NCBI RefSeq assembly: GCF_008107695.1
Contig: NZ_VIRG01000066.1
Span: 1,449,939 to 1,513,938, forward strand
Length of the DNA stretch: 64,000 nucleotides
Source: Stappia sp. BW2
GTDB lineage: Bacteria; Pseudomonadota; Alphaproteobacteria; Rhizobiales; Stappiaceae
Direction: 5' to 3'
Below the pieces are notes generated by a model. The model worked only from the letters and a program-made list of their open reading frames with translations. It did not search any database and was not told the DNA's origin. A program made the position numbers and the translations under genes. Of the stretch, positions 48,034 through 57,965 are shown piece by piece (the stretch's first letter is position 1; each line of letters begins with the position of its first letter).

Positions 48034-48351
48034 TCAATCGTAGCGCCAGGGCTGGGGATTGACGCAGCGAAGCACGTAGCATTTCGCGTTGTCCTTGGTC
48101 GGAATATAGGCGCGGCGTGTAACTTCGCCGTGCTGGCAAAAGCTGCGGTTGGCCACGTAGCGGTCGAACGTATAGCGTCCGGTGCTCATCACGACGGCGC
48201 CGCGCTGATTGATCAGGGACTGTGCCTGGCCACATGACATGGCAGTGGAATTCGGCCGCCCGGATTGGGCTGCGGACGGCAGAGCCGTCACAAGCACCGC
48301 TCCGCAAGCGGCCAGTGCAGCGATAACATGTTTGCGTGACAAGGTATTCAT
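48034..48351 (-). CDS. Small secreted four-cysteine protein (copy 2)
   Basis: This 105-residue precursor has a signal peptide (core about 10-28, AAQ cleavage). Its mature part matches copy 1: C-x31-C-x18-C-x4-C, with YTFDRYV and IPTKDNAKC. The ATG at 48349-48351 follows AGGA; an upstream start would add 19 residues without a ribosome site. The pair arose by tandem duplication. Function is unknown. Confidence 0.72.
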   Translation of the reverse strand: MNTLSRKHVIAALAACGAVLVTALPSAAQSGRPNSTAMSCGQAQSLINQRGAVVMSTGRYTFDRYVANRSFCQHGEVTRRAYIPTKDNAKCYVLRCVNPQPWRYD

Positions 48352-48547
48352 CGGCAATTCCTGAAGTCTCAAAGCGCCCCTGAAACAGATGGCGTCGACA
48401 CGGCGCATGTCAAGCCGGCAGCGGGCCCCACGCGGTGGGGCTGCATGCCTTTACACAGCATCTTCAAGCACACGTTCTTTACATTGCCCGGCGCACGCCC
48501 CTTCCAGAATCGGATAGGTTGCCTCCTCGACAAAAGAGGATCCGCAC

Positions 48548-49192
48548 ATGAACGCCGATTTGCCGATGGACGAAAGCGATGCAGGGCTGGGCGATCCCTA
48601 TGCGGCTTGTGAAGAGGCGCGGCTGACAAGGCTGGAACAGATCCTCAGGTCCGTGCCACACGTGATGGAGATGCTGACCACAATCCGTGATCTTGCTCTG
48701 CCGGACGCCTGGCTGGTGTCGGGCGGCATCTACCAGACCGTCTGGAACGTCCTCACCAACCGCCCGATGCTGCATGGCATCAAGGATTTCGACATCATCT
48801 ATTTCGACGGATCGGAGCTTTCCTACGAGGCTGAAGACGCCGTCATCGGCAAGGTCAACAAAGCCCTGCCCGACTGGGCGCGCCTTCTGGAAGTGCGAAA
48901 CCAGGCCCGCGTCCACCTGTGGTACGAAAGCCGTTTCGGCAGGCCTTATCGTCCTCTCGACTGTTCGATGGATTCGCTGACAACCTATGCTTCGCGCACC
49001 CATTCCGTGGCAGCAAGGCTCACGCAGGACGGGCGCATGGTGATGCATGCGCCTTTTGGCCTCGCCAACCTGTTCGGCATGCGTCTGGTGCCCAATTACA
49101 CTCAGCCAAATCCGGAAACCTATGCGGAAAAGGCGGAGCGGATGAAAGCGCTCTGGCCGGAGCTGACGGTTTTTCCCTGGGAACAGGCCTGA
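48548..49192 (+). CDS. Nucleotidyltransferase family protein (COG3575/DUF925)
   Basis: The 214-residue cytosolic protein fits the nucleotidyltransferase-fold family COG3575. The GG start of the fold is in LVSGGIYQTVWN and the paired acids are in KDFDIIYFDGSE. The reaction is unknown. AGAGGA lies upstream of the ATG. Its 3' end converges on pabBC. Confidence 0.82.
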   Translation: MNADLPMDESDAGLGDPYAACEEARLTRLEQILRSVPHVMEMLTTIRDLALPDAWLVSGGIYQTVWNVLTNRPMLHGIKDFDIIYFDGSELSYEAEDAVIGKVNKALPDWARLLEVRNQARVHLWYESRFGRPYRPLDCSMDSLTTYASRTHSVAARLTQDGRMVMHAPFGLANLFGMRLVPNYTQPNPETYAEKAERMKALWPELTVFPWEQA

Positions 49193-49215
49193 GATGTGAG
49201 GCGGTCGTCTTGCGT

Positions 49216-49232
49216 ACCGGTTTTCAACCGGT
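49216..49232. terminator. Possible hairpin shared by convergent genes
   Basis: ACCGGTT, loop TTC, AACCGGT. It overlaps the stop codon of the pabBC gene and lies just after the nucleotidyltransferase gene. Weak T-tracts. Confidence 0.4.
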
Positions 49233-51083
49233 CTTGCGCGTGGTCTCATTCCGCTGAGCGGCGGTCAGGTGCCCGAAGTCGGCTGCCTGTTCTGAGATAA
49301 GACGCCCGCGGATCAGACCGCGCACCGAATTGCCGACGTAGACGTCCTCGGCTTCCTGCAGATCCTGCAGCGTGAGATCGGCCTCGCTCGCCAGACCGCA
49401 TTCCAGAAGGCCTGCGCGGAACGTGCCGGGCAGAAGCCCGTGTTGCAGGGCCGGTGTCAGCAACTTGCCGTTCTGCTTCACGAAAAGGGTCGTGTAGCTT
49501 CCCTCAGTGAGGTAACCGTTTTCGTTCACGAACAGCACTTCCTGGCAACCGGTTTCCGCCTGATACCGCTCGCGCGTCTCGTCGTAAAAGGCGCGGTTGG
49601 TGGTCTTGTGGAACAGGAACCTGTCAGCCGAATGCGTCGTCTCGCGCGCGATGATCAGATTGAACACAGCCTCCGGAGCGGGGGCAGGAAGCTCCACCGA
49701 GGTGACAGATACCCCGCCATCTGCCGACAGCAACAGGCGCACACGCCTGGAACCGGCAAAGCTTCGGCTCTGCCGCAGCAGTTCCGCGCGGATCTCTTCT
49801 TCCTGGAACCGGAACCCGAAATAGGCGGCCGATGCCTGCAGGCGCTGCATATGCCGTTCCAGAAGCAGGTAACCGTCGCCCGGCTGATAAGCCAGTGTCT
49901 CTATCAGGTCGAAGCCGGGCGTTTCTTCGCTCATGAACTTCAGCTTCAGGGTGCATTCGTCGTATTCGGGAGAGGCGCCGCTGTCGAAGATGACGCCGGA
50001 CCCCGTTCCCGCTTCGCCGCTGCCGTCATCTCGCAGCACCAGCGTCCTGATGGCAACGTTCAGGCGGAAGTCACCGCCGGGCGCAAGGTAACCGATGGAG
50101 CCGGTGTAGACGCCGCGCGGGGCTGTCTCCAGGTCGTGGGCAATCTGCATGGCGCTGAGCTTCGGTGCGCCGGTGATCGAACCGCAGGGGAACAGGTGTT
50201 CGGTGATGCGCGCAAAGCCGATGTGGCTCGGCACTTCGGCGTCGACCGTGGAGGTCATCTGGTGAAGGCTCTGGTAGCGCTCCACCTCGCACAACCGGGT
50301 CACCTTCACCGTACCGGTTTCGGCAATGCGCGACAGGTCGTTGCGCATCAGATCCACGATCATGGTGTTTTCGGAGCGCTGCTTGGGATCGCTGGAAAGC
50401 GTGCGCGCAATTGCGGAGTCCTCCGAAGCGTATCGCCCCCGGGGGGCAGTGCCTTTCATCGGCTTCGTTCTGAGGCGTGTTCCCTGGCGTTCCAGAAAAA
50501 GTTCCGGCGAGAGTGACAGGATCGTCCGGTCTTCAAGGCGCAGGAAGGCGGCAAACTCCACCGGCTGGCGGCGCAGCAGATCCTGGAAGATCTGCTCCGG
50601 TGCCCCCTGGTGCCGAAACCTTGCACGCATGGTCAGGTTGACCTGATAGATGTCGCCTTTCGCCAGGTGGTCGCGCACGCGCGCGAAGGACGTGTCGTAG
50701 GCCGCCCTGTCCATGTCGAACTCGGGCTTGCCGATGGCAGCTTTTCCCCCGTCCGCAGCGCCTGCCAGCAGGGCTCTTGCTTCGGCAAGGTCCAGTTCCT
50801 CCGGCGCACCGTAAAGCCCGAACCACAGCAAGGGCTCGCCGGTTTCCTGAAACCGCTGCCGCAGCTTTTCCTCAAACGCGAACCCCAGCTCATAGGCGAG
50901 AAAGCCCGCGGCATGGCGCCCCTGGTTCTGGGCCGCCTCAAGCCGTTCAAGGCAGCCCCTGACTTCGCTGAGCCGTGTGCAGGAGATAACGTCTTCCGGC
51001 GCCTGAAACAGAAGCGCCGACCGCTGTTTCAACAGGTCCAGCAGAAGGACCGATCCGGGCTGGAAGGGAGAGGCAGGTGTCAA
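49224..51083 (-). CDS. pabBC: Fused aminodeoxychorismate synthase / aminodeoxychorismate lyase
   Basis: The 619-residue protein joins PabB (about 1-385) to a PabC-type class IV aminotransferase (about 390-615). Together they turn chorismate into p-aminobenzoate for folate. The PabB part has KPMKGTAPRG and GSITGAPK with the chorismate-binding acidic residues in IVDLMRNDLSRI. The PabC part has the PLP lysine in LFHKTTNR and the phosphate loop in ENGYLTEGSYT. The glutaminase PabA must be elsewhere. The start appears to be TTG; there is no good ribosome site, so the true start is uncertain. Confidence 0.88.
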   Translation of the reverse strand: MTPASPFQPGSVLLLDLLKQRSALLFQAPEDVISCTRLSEVRGCLERLEAAQNQGRHAAGFLAYELGFAFEEKLRQRFQETGEPLLWFGLYGAPEELDLAEARALLAGAADGGKAAIGKPEFDMDRAAYDTSFARVRDHLAKGDIYQVNLTMRARFRHQGAPEQIFQDLLRRQPVEFAAFLRLEDRTILSLSPELFLERQGTRLRTKPMKGTAPRGRYASEDSAIARTLSSDPKQRSENTMIVDLMRNDLSRIAETGTVKVTRLCEVERYQSLHQMTSTVDAEVPSHIGFARITEHLFPCGSITGAPKLSAMQIAHDLETAPRGVYTGSIGYLAPGGDFRLNVAIRTLVLRDDGSGEAGTGSGVIFDSGASPEYDECTLKLKFMSEETPGFDLIETLAYQPGDGYLLLERHMQRLQASAAYFGFRFQEEEIRAELLRQSRSFAGSRRVRLLLSADGGVSVTSVELPAPAPEAVFNLIIARETTHSADRFLFHKTTNRAFYDETRERYQAETGCQEVLFVNENGYLTEGSYTTLFVKQNGKLLTPALQHGLLPGTFRAGLLECGLASEADLTLQDLQEAEDVYVGNSVRGLIRGRLISEQAADFGHLTAAQRNETTRKTG

Positions 51084-51282
51084 AGGGCGTCAGTGTCCGC
51101 AAGGGTGAAGAATGCCACCAGCATGGCACGTTTCCAACCGGCCCGCTGGTCCATTACCAACGGCTCATGGCATTCAAGCGGCATCAGGTCAACCCGGCAG
51201 GCCCTCAAACGGCAGGGCGCATGAAAAAACCGGCGAACCGGCCGCCGGTTTCAGGCAATCACATCTTGGCAAGAATGCGGTT

Positions 51283-52782
51283 TCAGGCAGCCACGTCCTT
51301 CAGGAAGGCAGTGATTGCCCGGCGCATGTCCTGTGTTTCCAGATCGAGGGTCTCTGCCGCCTCGATCATGGACCCGACGGAGTGGCTGGTGTGTTCGACC
51401 GTTTCCCGTACGCCCTCGATGTTGTTGGCAACACGTCCGGTTCCGTCTGCAGCTTCCGCCACGTTGCGCGAGATCTCCTGCGTCGCCGAGCCCTGCTCGC
51501 CGACAGCGGCAGCAATCGCGGCCGTGTAGCTGTTGACCTCATCCATTGTCGTGGCAATCATGCCGATGGAGTCCACCGCGTCCTTGGTTTCCGCCTGGAT
51601 CGCCGCGATCTGGGCACCGATCTCTTCCGTTGCCTTGGAGGTCTGTGTGGCAAGTTCCTTGACCTCGGCGGCGACAACCGCAAAGCCCCTGCCCGCTTCG
51701 CCGGCACGAGCTGCCTCGATGGTGGCGTTGAGGGCCAGAAGGTTGGTTTGTTCGGCAATCGCCTGGATCAATGTGACAACCTCGCCGATCCGGCTGGCCG
51801 CATCGGCAAGACCCGCAACCTTGCGGTTGCTGGTTTGCGCGTTCTCGGTCGCCTTGTCGACGATGCTGGTGGTCTGTTCGACCTGACGGGAAATTTCGGC
51901 AATCGAGGACGACAGCTCCTCGGCGGCGGAGGCAACCATCTGCACGTTGGACGAGGCCGTTTCGGACGCATCCGACACGGATCCGGCCCGCGCAGAGGTG
52001 TTTTCGGTCACCGTTCCCAGGTCGGAAGCTGCGTCGCGCATTTCGCGCACCTTCATGCCGACAGCATCGAGCTTGGCAGCGATATCGCCTTCAAACGCGC
52101 TGATGCGTTCGTTGACGGCCTGCTGCTTGGCACGCTCCGCTTCTTCGTCCCGGGCAGCCTGCTGTTGCAACGCCATCGACCCGGCACGAGCAGCCTCTGC
52201 ATCTTCGCGCTCCGTGTCGGAAACGGCGAACGCCTGTGCCAGATTGTTGGCCATCCACCACAGCCCGCCGACTTCGGCAGCCATGATGAGCGCATGAAAC
52301 ACCACGCGAGTGAAATCCGCCCCACCGGGGAAAATGGCCCAGGGCATGGCGAAGTTCAGCACAAGGTGATGCACGGCAAACACGGCTGCATAGGCGACCA
52401 GCGCCCGCCAATCGACCCAGCTTGCCAGGACCGCCAGCACAGCAAAGAAATATATCTGCGCATCGAGCTGATAGGAGACTTGCCCGTCCGGCACCGCCAG
52501 CGCGGCCACGAACAGGGCAACCAGACCGGCAAGGGATATGGCCGTGGCAAGGCGCGTTTCGACACCGGCTCCGAATTTGACCCAGGTGCCGGTGGCCGCC
52601 ACACCGAGCAGCAGCGCAGCCCCGCAGACGGTGACAACCGAAACGCTGCCGCCCCACCAGGCCGTACCCATGACGAGGAAGACATTGATCCAGATAAAGT
52701 GGATCACCGTTCGGGCAAACTTCTGCCGGAACCGGTCCAGGCCGGAAAGCTGATCCGGTTGAGACATTTCCTCGATGTTCAT
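51283..52782 (-). CDS. Membrane-embedded methyl-accepting chemotaxis protein
   Basis: The 499-residue receptor has no large periplasmic domain. About six hydrophobic helices fill residues 26-182, then the signalling domain follows without a clear HAMP. The signalling tip is [19 protein letters not shown]. The membrane part carries histidines at 28, 138-139 (VHH) and 163 plus Glu170, which might bind a metal, haem or redox ligand. It probably senses an in-membrane or cytosolic cue. GGAG precedes the ATG, which overlaps the stop of a small upstream gene. Confidence 0.9.
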   Translation of the reverse strand: MNIEEMSQPDQLSGLDRFRQKFARTVIHFIWINVFLVMGTAWWGGSVSVVTVCGAALLLGVAATGTWVKFGAGVETRLATAISLAGLVALFVAALAVPDGQVSYQLDAQIYFFAVLAVLASWVDWRALVAYAAVFAVHHLVLNFAMPWAIFPGGADFTRVVFHALIMAAEVGGLWWMANNLAQAFAVSDTEREDAEAARAGSMALQQQAARDEEAERAKQQAVNERISAFEGDIAAKLDAVGMKVREMRDAASDLGTVTENTSARAGSVSDASETASSNVQMVASAAEELSSSIAEISRQVEQTTSIVDKATENAQTSNRKVAGLADAASRIGEVVTLIQAIAEQTNLLALNATIEAARAGEAGRGFAVVAAEVKELATQTSKATEEIGAQIAAIQAETKDAVDSIGMIATTMDEVNSYTAAIAAAVGEQGSATQEISRNVAEAADGTGRVANNIEGVRETVEHTSHSVGSMIEAAETLDLETQDMRRAITAFLKDVAA

Positions 52783-53054
52783 TTCATCTGCTCCAGAGAG
52801 ACACCGCTCAATCGTCTGCAGGCTTGCGCAACAAAGGAAGGCGCCACGAATCCGGCTCCCGAGGTGTCAGGACCTGCGAAGGATTGCCCTTCGCCTGTCC
52901 CGGTGAGTGTCACCCGGTTTCTGTTCCCGACGAACACCGCGCGTGGCCCCTCACTGACGGATACCAGTGCCCCTACCAGGATCAGCAGACAGCTCGCCGG
53001 AAAATACACCGCCACGAAGTTTTTGCCGAACGGCTCACCGAATCGATCCTTCAA
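52779..53054 (-). CDS. Small single-helix protein coupled to the chemoreceptor gene
   Basis: A frame starting at TTG 53052-53054 encodes 91 residues: one hydrophobic helix (about 13-33, [21 protein letters not shown]) and a short soluble tail. Its TGA overlaps the chemoreceptor ATG (ATGA), the usual sign of translational coupling, and the receptor's own ribosome site lies in its last codons. The TTG start has only a weak AGAAG nearby. The protein has no known domain; it could be a signal-modulating partner. Confidence 0.45.
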   Translation of the reverse strand: MKDRFGEPFGKNFVAVYFPASCLLILVGALVSVSEGPRAVFVGNRNRVTLTGTGEGQSFAGPDTSGAGFVAPSFVAQACRRLSGVSLEQMK

Positions 53055-53222
53055 CGCTTCTGCGTTAGACCGATGTTCGCAGCGTGACTTTAAGAAACTC
53101 TGAAAACTCTACTTGCGGTCGTTTTGCTATACACAGCCTGGAAAGTTGTTTTTGCTGCAAGACCTGCACCTCTGAGGAAAGCGGTCAGGCCTTTCCATAA
53201 TGACCCGCTCGGAACAGTTAGC

Positions 53223-53257
53223 AAAAAGGGGCAACGCCCTCGCAGACGCTGCCCCTT
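53223..53257 (-). terminator. Rho-independent terminator for msrA
   Basis: Read on the minus strand, AAGGGGCA and TGCCCCTT pair around a 16-base loop and are followed by TTTTT. It lies just after the msrA stop. Confidence 0.85.
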
Positions 53258-53286
53258 GCAACAAAACGCAGAATTCGGTGTGACCG

Positions 53287-53952
53287 TCAGGCGGTCTGCC
53301 CCAACCCGACGGGGCACGCGACGCCGGTGCCGCCGATACCGCAATAGCCTGCCGGATTCTTGGCCAGATATTGCTGGTGGTAGTCTTCGGCGAAATAGAA
53401 AGTGTCCAGTTCCCGGATTTCGGTCGTGATGCTGCTGGTCACGCCGCCGGCCTTCAGGGCTGCCTGATAGGCCTGCCGGGACTGCTCGGCCTGCGCAAGA
53501 TCGTCGCCATCCTTCACATAGACCGCAGACCGATACTGGGTGCCGGTGTCGTTGCCCTGGCGCATACCCTGGGTCGGGTCGTGGTTTTCCCAGAAGACCT
53601 TGAGCAGCTCGCCCAGAGAGATCTCCGCCGGGTCATAGACAACCAGAACGGCTTCGGTGTGGCCCGTGCGCCCGGTGCAGGTCTCATGATAGGTCGGGTT
53701 CGGCGTGTAGCCGCCCGCATAGCCCACCGCCGTGACATAGACGCCAGGCAACTGCCAGAACATGCGTTCGGCCCCCCAGAAGCAGCCCATTCCAACAACA
53801 AGGGTTTTCATGCCGTCCGGATACGGGCCTGTCAGCGGCCGTCCGTTGACGAAATGCGGCTCTGCTGGCCGGATCGCTTCGGAACGCCCCGGCAAAGCCT
53901 CGTCCTTGGCCGGCAGCGAAAATTTCTTTGTCAGCATCGTCATGAACGACAT
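53287..53952 (-). CDS. msrA: Peptide methionine sulfoxide reductase A
   Basis: This 221-residue enzyme repairs S-methionine sulfoxide in proteins. The catalytic Cys is C57 in GCFWG. Recycling cysteines lie in the C-terminal [13 protein letters not shown]. The core substrate loop EVSY-type region reads [21 protein letters not shown]. The N terminus is about 45 residues longer than E. coli-type MsrA cores. GGGAGAG precedes the ATG. Confidence 0.94.
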   Translation of the reverse strand: MSFMTMLTKKFSLPAKDEALPGRSEAIRPAEPHFVNGRPLTGPYPDGMKTLVVGMGCFWGAERMFWQLPGVYVTAVGYAGGYTPNPTYHETCTGRTGHTEAVLVVYDPAEISLGELLKVFWENHDPTQGMRQGNDTGTQYRSAVYVKDGDDLAQAEQSRQAYQAALKAGGVTSSITTEIRELDTFYFAEDYHQQYLAKNPAGYCGIGGTGVACPVGLGQTA

Positions 53953-54122
53953 GGCACTCTCCCGCGTTTGCCGGCACGCTTCCCGTAATTGACCGGGACC
54001 GGGCCGACTGATCTCAGGAGCATAATGTGGCGCAGCAGCACCTGGTTTCCAAGGGGCCTGTCACACAAGAGTGTCCGGTTGTGCGCCTTCGGGCCCGTTA
54101 TACCTTCCGGCGATTGGCCGGA

Positions 54123-54449
54123 TCAGGCGTAGAGCGCGCGCTGGCGCTGGCGCTTTGCTCCAAGCCAGAGCAACGCCAGACCGATGGGGGCAAACACGGC
54201 CCAGACCGGCCATGTCAGGACAGTCTCTTTCAGGGTCTGCCACACTGTCGGGTCGAAGGAGGCCACAATATTGGCTTCCGCCAGTTCAAGCGAGGCAGGT
54301 GAAAGGTTCTGCCAAACCTGGCCGAGCTGTGCGAGGTGGATTTCGGAAAGAGCAATGGAAGAACTTGCATCGGAGATACCGGCGATAATCGCGACGGCGA
54401 CAAACCCATATCCAAAGATGCGGAATAAAAACTTCAAAACACTGATCAT
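54123..54449 (-). CDS. Small two-helix membrane protein
   Basis: The 108-residue product has one hydrophobic helix at about 3-26 (VLKFLFRIFGYGFVAVAIIAG), a soluble loop with WQNLSPASLELAEANIV, and a second helix at about 80-100 (WAVFAPIGLALLWLGA) ending in basic residues. It resembles a recurrent small membrane family of Hyphomicrobiales, but I know no function for it. Confidence 0.6.
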   Translation of the reverse strand: MISVLKFLFRIFGYGFVAVAIIAGISDASSSIALSEIHLAQLGQVWQNLSPASLELAEANIVASFDPTVWQTLKETVLTWPVWAVFAPIGLALLWLGAKRQRQRALYA

Positions 54450-55094
54450 CGTTCTGCTTTCAGCCTTACACACTTACAAACTGAGCGCCTTGGTCCAATG
54501 AGGCTTTCAAATAATAGCCGCCGGATGTTGAGCATTCCTTTAGGGTAATATCACCCGGCACAGGAACAAGATTTGATATTCAACACATTCTTGTGACTTT
54601 GGTTCGCTGGTTTCGCAAGTGTTTTTCCTCTCACTTGCTTGCATGGTAAACCGTCTAAATTAAAGGTTGTACCGTGAAAACTGACTTAACACCTTGCATC
54701 CAGGCCGGTCTGACTGGTTGCCTATGACAGCGGGGCAGACCGCAAGTCCGTTCTGCCTGCTTCAGGGCCGTACCGAAACCTGGCAAGGGCCCTTTTTGCA
54801 AGCCTCCTCCAGCCTCACAGGTTTCAATGCTGATTCTGTGTAGTCCGGTTGACCCAACCATGCCCAAGACCCCGCCGCCTCTGCCTTGCCAACGAGGCAA
54901 CACACATGATTTTCCGATCCGTATCCTGCCGCCTTTCCCGGCACGTTCCAGCCGTTTTTCCTCCTTGCATCGCGCCCTTGAATGCCTTGAAAATCAACAT
55001 CTGCCGGGCACCGGAAAAAAAACTTGTTCAGGTGCTTGCACTTGGTCGCGCCATGGGTATATTGCGCCCCACTCAAGCGGGTGACGCTTGCGAC
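54450..55094. other. Intergenic region before the tRNA gene
   Basis: The first half is AT-rich and featureless; no open frame has a ribosome site. The last 60 bases hold the tRNA promoter. A palindromic AAGGGCCCTT lies at about 54786. Confidence 0.45.
55036..55063 (+). promoter_or_regulatory. Likely tRNA-Ser promoter
   Basis: TTGCAC and TATATT are separated by 16 bases and end about 30 bases before the tRNA, a good sigma-70-type arrangement for a stable RNA. Confidence 0.55.
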
Positions 55095-55184
<90 letters not shown>

Positions 55185-55395
55185 TTTCCATCCTTGCGCC
55201 GCCGCCTTCGGCACCTTGAGCGCTTGGCTCCGGGTTTGGATCTTCTCCTCGGTCCTTCGCCATATTCTCCTCCGCACTTCCCGATCTATTGCCAGCCTGG
55301 CATCTGGTCTTGTCGCCAGCGCCATCAGTCAGCTCGTATCTGCACCGGGTTAATCTAAATGGCAGACCCCGACATCCTTTTCTGTGTCCCGACAC

Positions 55396-55421
55396 AAAAA
55401 GGGGCCGGTCACACCGGCCCC
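55396..55421 (-). terminator. Rho-independent terminator for the semialdehyde dehydrogenase gene
   Basis: GGGGCCGGT, loop CAC, ACCGGCCCC; on the minus strand it is followed by TTTTTGTG. It lies about 25 bases past the gene's stop. Confidence 0.9.
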
Positions 55422-55443
55422 TCCTCGTGTGTTGCTTCTGCCG

Positions 55444-56817
55444 TCAACCGATGCGGATCGACTTGACGTTGACGAACTCCTTCAGCCCTTCCGGGCCGTG
55501 TTCACGGCCGTAGCCGGATGTCTTCACACCTCCAAAGGGCATCGTCGGGTAGGCAACGTTGAAGGTATTGATAAACACCATGCCGGTGTCAAAATGCTCC
55601 GCTGCCAGTTTGCGGGCACGTTCGGTGTCCTTGCTGAAGATGCCCCCGCCGAGACCGTAACGGCTGCTGTTGGCGATCCGCATGGCGTCTTCGTCGTCTT
55701 TCGCACGAATGATAGCTGCGGCCGGGCCGAACAATTCGTCCTCGTAGGCAGGTTGGCCCGGCGCGACATCCGCCAGCACCGTGGCCGGATAGAACCAGCC
55801 CGTACGGTCCGGGATCTTGCCGCCGACCACCAGGCGCGCACCCTTGTCGATGCTCTCTTGAACCTGATCATGCAGTTCGTCGCGCTGCTTTTTGGTCACC
55901 ATCGGGCCCAACTGGGTGTCTTCGTCGGACGGATCGCCGAGCTTGATAGCTTCGAAGGCCTCTGCATAAGCCTTGACGAAAGCATCGTAGTTCTTCTCGG
56001 TCACGATGAACCTCTTGGCGTTCACGCAAGTCTGGCCGTTATTGTAGAGACGTCCCTGCACGCAGGTTTTGACGGCGACATCGAGGTCGGCATCGTCCAG
56101 CACCAGATAGGCGTCGTTGGACCCCAGTTCGAGGACCGTCTTCTTGACCAGTTCGGCAGCCTTTGCGCCGACCACGCGGCCGGCCTTGTCGCTGCCGGTC
56201 AGCGTGACACCGCGGACGCGCTCGTCTTCAATGATCTTGTCCGACTGGTCGTGCGAGATCAGCAGCACGCCGAACAGTCCCTTGGGCAGGCCGGCCCGCT
56301 CATAAAGATCGCGCAGGAACAGACCGCTGCCGGTGCAGGCCTCGGCATGTTTCAGCAGAACGCCGTTTCCGGCCATCAGGCTGGCGATGGAATAGCGGAC
56401 AGCCTGGTAGGCGGGAAAGTTCCAAGGCTGAATGCCATAGACCACCCCGATGGGCGAATGCGTGACGTAGCCCTTGCCACTGTCGACCTCGCGCTCTTCA
56501 TCAGCCAGGGCCTGCGGACCGGCCTTGGCCGTGTAATCGCAGATGGCCGCGCAAAGGCTCACCTCACCGAGGCTGTCCTTGAGCAGCTTGCCCACTTCGT
56601 CGGTCATCAGCGTGGCGAACTCGTCCTTCGACTTGCGCAGTTCCTCACCAATTGCCGCGATGACCTTGGCACGCTCCTCAAGGCTTTTCAGACGCCAGTC
56701 GAGAAATGCCTTGTGACTGGCCTCCACGACAGCCATGGCTTCCGCGTCGGACATATAGGAATAGGACGTGATTTCCTGTTCGGTCAGGGGATTGATGGTC
56801 GTGAGAGACTTGGACAT
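55444..56817 (-). CDS. Succinate-semialdehyde/aldehyde dehydrogenase, Sad-type
   Basis: This 457-residue NAD(P)-dependent enzyme oxidises an aldehyde such as succinate semialdehyde. The catalytic Cys is in NNGQTCVNAKR and the Glu is in LELGSNDAYLVLDDAD, both like YneI/Sad rather than GabD. The cofactor segment is QPWNFPAYQAVR. The ATG at 56815-56817 follows GGAAGGA; the frame is open much further upstream, but that part is shadow. The MBL-like gene lies 44 bp upstream on the same strand. Confidence 0.88.
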   Translation of the reverse strand: MSKSLTTINPLTEQEITSYSYMSDAEAMAVVEASHKAFLDWRLKSLEERAKVIAAIGEELRKSKDEFATLMTDEVGKLLKDSLGEVSLCAAICDYTAKAGPQALADEEREVDSGKGYVTHSPIGVVYGIQPWNFPAYQAVRYSIASLMAGNGVLLKHAEACTGSGLFLRDLYERAGLPKGLFGVLLISHDQSDKIIEDERVRGVTLTGSDKAGRVVGAKAAELVKKTVLELGSNDAYLVLDDADLDVAVKTCVQGRLYNNGQTCVNAKRFIVTEKNYDAFVKAYAEAFEAIKLGDPSDEDTQLGPMVTKKQRDELHDQVQESIDKGARLVVGGKIPDRTGWFYPATVLADVAPGQPAYEDELFGPAAAIIRAKDDEDAMRIANSSRYGLGGGIFSKDTERARKLAAEHFDTGMVFINTFNVAYPTMPFGGVKTSGYGREHGPEGLKEFVNVKSIRIG

Positions 56818-56861
56818 GGGGCGTATTCCTTCCGGTTCTATTATTCGTTGAAAAAAGACGA

Positions 56862-57623
56862 TCAGCCGTGGGCGGAGCGATGTCTGGACAACGTCTTGTC
56901 GACGTCTGCCAAGGCCCCCATGACCTCCTTCTGCCAACCACCCTGAGGCAGTTTGCGGATGGAGGAATGAGCGGCACACACGATGGGGGTGTCGGACCAT
57001 GCGTATGCGAGCTCGCGCGCCCACCGCTCATAGTCGTCGGCGGCGCCGGCACGCTTCTGCAACGCCTTGGCGAGCTGAGGATGGAACCTCAGTTTGGACT
57101 GCGGCAGCAGCTTGCCAAGCAAGCCCGGCGCGGCCAGCACATTGAGCGTGTCATCGACATGGACAATGCCGCTTTCCCGGTGGCGAACGAGGACCGAGGC
57201 AACGTGCACGTTCTTGTGGGGAGAAACGAAGTCGACACCCTTGGGCACGGTAAACTGGAAGTCCTCGGCGAACTCTTGCCAGGTCGTTTCCTGCTCGATC
57301 CTTCCCGCCTCCCAGGGCAGATCCGGCACCTGCTCAAGATGGCGGCGCGTGCCAATGAGGCGGGCATGGGGAAGAAGCGCGTGAACGGCGGCACAATGGA
57401 GCGTGTGGAACGGATGGACGTTCACGATCGCCTCGATGGCACGTCCCTCGTCCGTCAAAGACAAAAGTGCGTTCCGGTCGTCTTCATCCAGGTCATAACT
57501 GTCGAGAAGCAGAAACTTTCCGTTTGCCCGCCGTACAAGCGACATGTGGGTGCCGAAGTTGATGACCTTGGCGATTTTGAAATCGCCCCGAAACGTCCAG
57601 AAATTGTCTGCCAGTTGCCTCAT
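56862..57623 (-). CDS. MBL-fold-like metal-dependent hydrolase homologue
   Basis: The 253-residue cytosolic protein has a layout like metallo-beta-lactamase-fold hydrolases: SLVRRANGKFLLLDSYDL at the start, a HPFHTLHC region at the place of the metal-binding HxHxDH, then a HVDDTLNV segment and CAAHSS near the end. The canonical HxHxDH motif is degenerate, so metal binding may differ. GGAGGG lies before the ATG. It is transcribed just ahead of the Sad-type dehydrogenase, suggesting they process one aldehyde or lactone. Confidence 0.62.
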   Translation of the reverse strand: MRQLADNFWTFRGDFKIAKVINFGTHMSLVRRANGKFLLLDSYDLDEDDRNALLSLTDEGRAIEAIVNVHPFHTLHCAAVHALLPHARLIGTRRHLEQVPDLPWEAGRIEQETTWQEFAEDFQFTVPKGVDFVSPHKNVHVASVLVRHRESGIVHVDDTLNVLAAPGLLGKLLPQSKLRFHPQLAKALQKRAGAADDYERWARELAYAWSDTPIVCAAHSSIRKLPQGGWQKEVMGALADVDKTLSRHRSAHG

Positions 57624-57965
57624 GAGGCGGCTTTCCCTCCGATAAGGATGCGTGCTGACGGGCTGAGCCGTCTGTCCTTAAACGGATGGGGGCAAGGTCC
57701 GTTCCCGCGACAAAATGGACCCGGCCGCAACGTGGCCCAGACACTCACCGCCTGTCGACCAGGCTGCGTGGCAGCTGCCAAGCACCCGCATGCGCCCTCA
57801 TCCCGCAGTCGCGGCGGCGTGCGCTTTCAGGTGCTCGCAAGCAAAGGCGCTGAACCCTTGCTCCGGATTATCGCCCGGGAAAGCTGGTTCACGTTCGCGG
57901 GAAGCAGGCAGGGAAAATCAAGGATTAGAGAAAGCTCCCGCAATCCGAAGATTGCGGGAATTGTG
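57624..57965. other. Gap between the ABC exporter and MBL-like genes
   Basis: These 342 bases contain the ABC gene's terminator at the left and the MBL-like gene's promoter at the right. I see no gene. Confidence 0.4.
57936..57959 (-). terminator. Terminator for the ABC exporter gene
   Basis: TCCCGCAATC, loop CGAA, GATTGCGGGA; the minus-strand exit is moderately T-rich (GCTTTCTCT). Confidence 0.7.
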
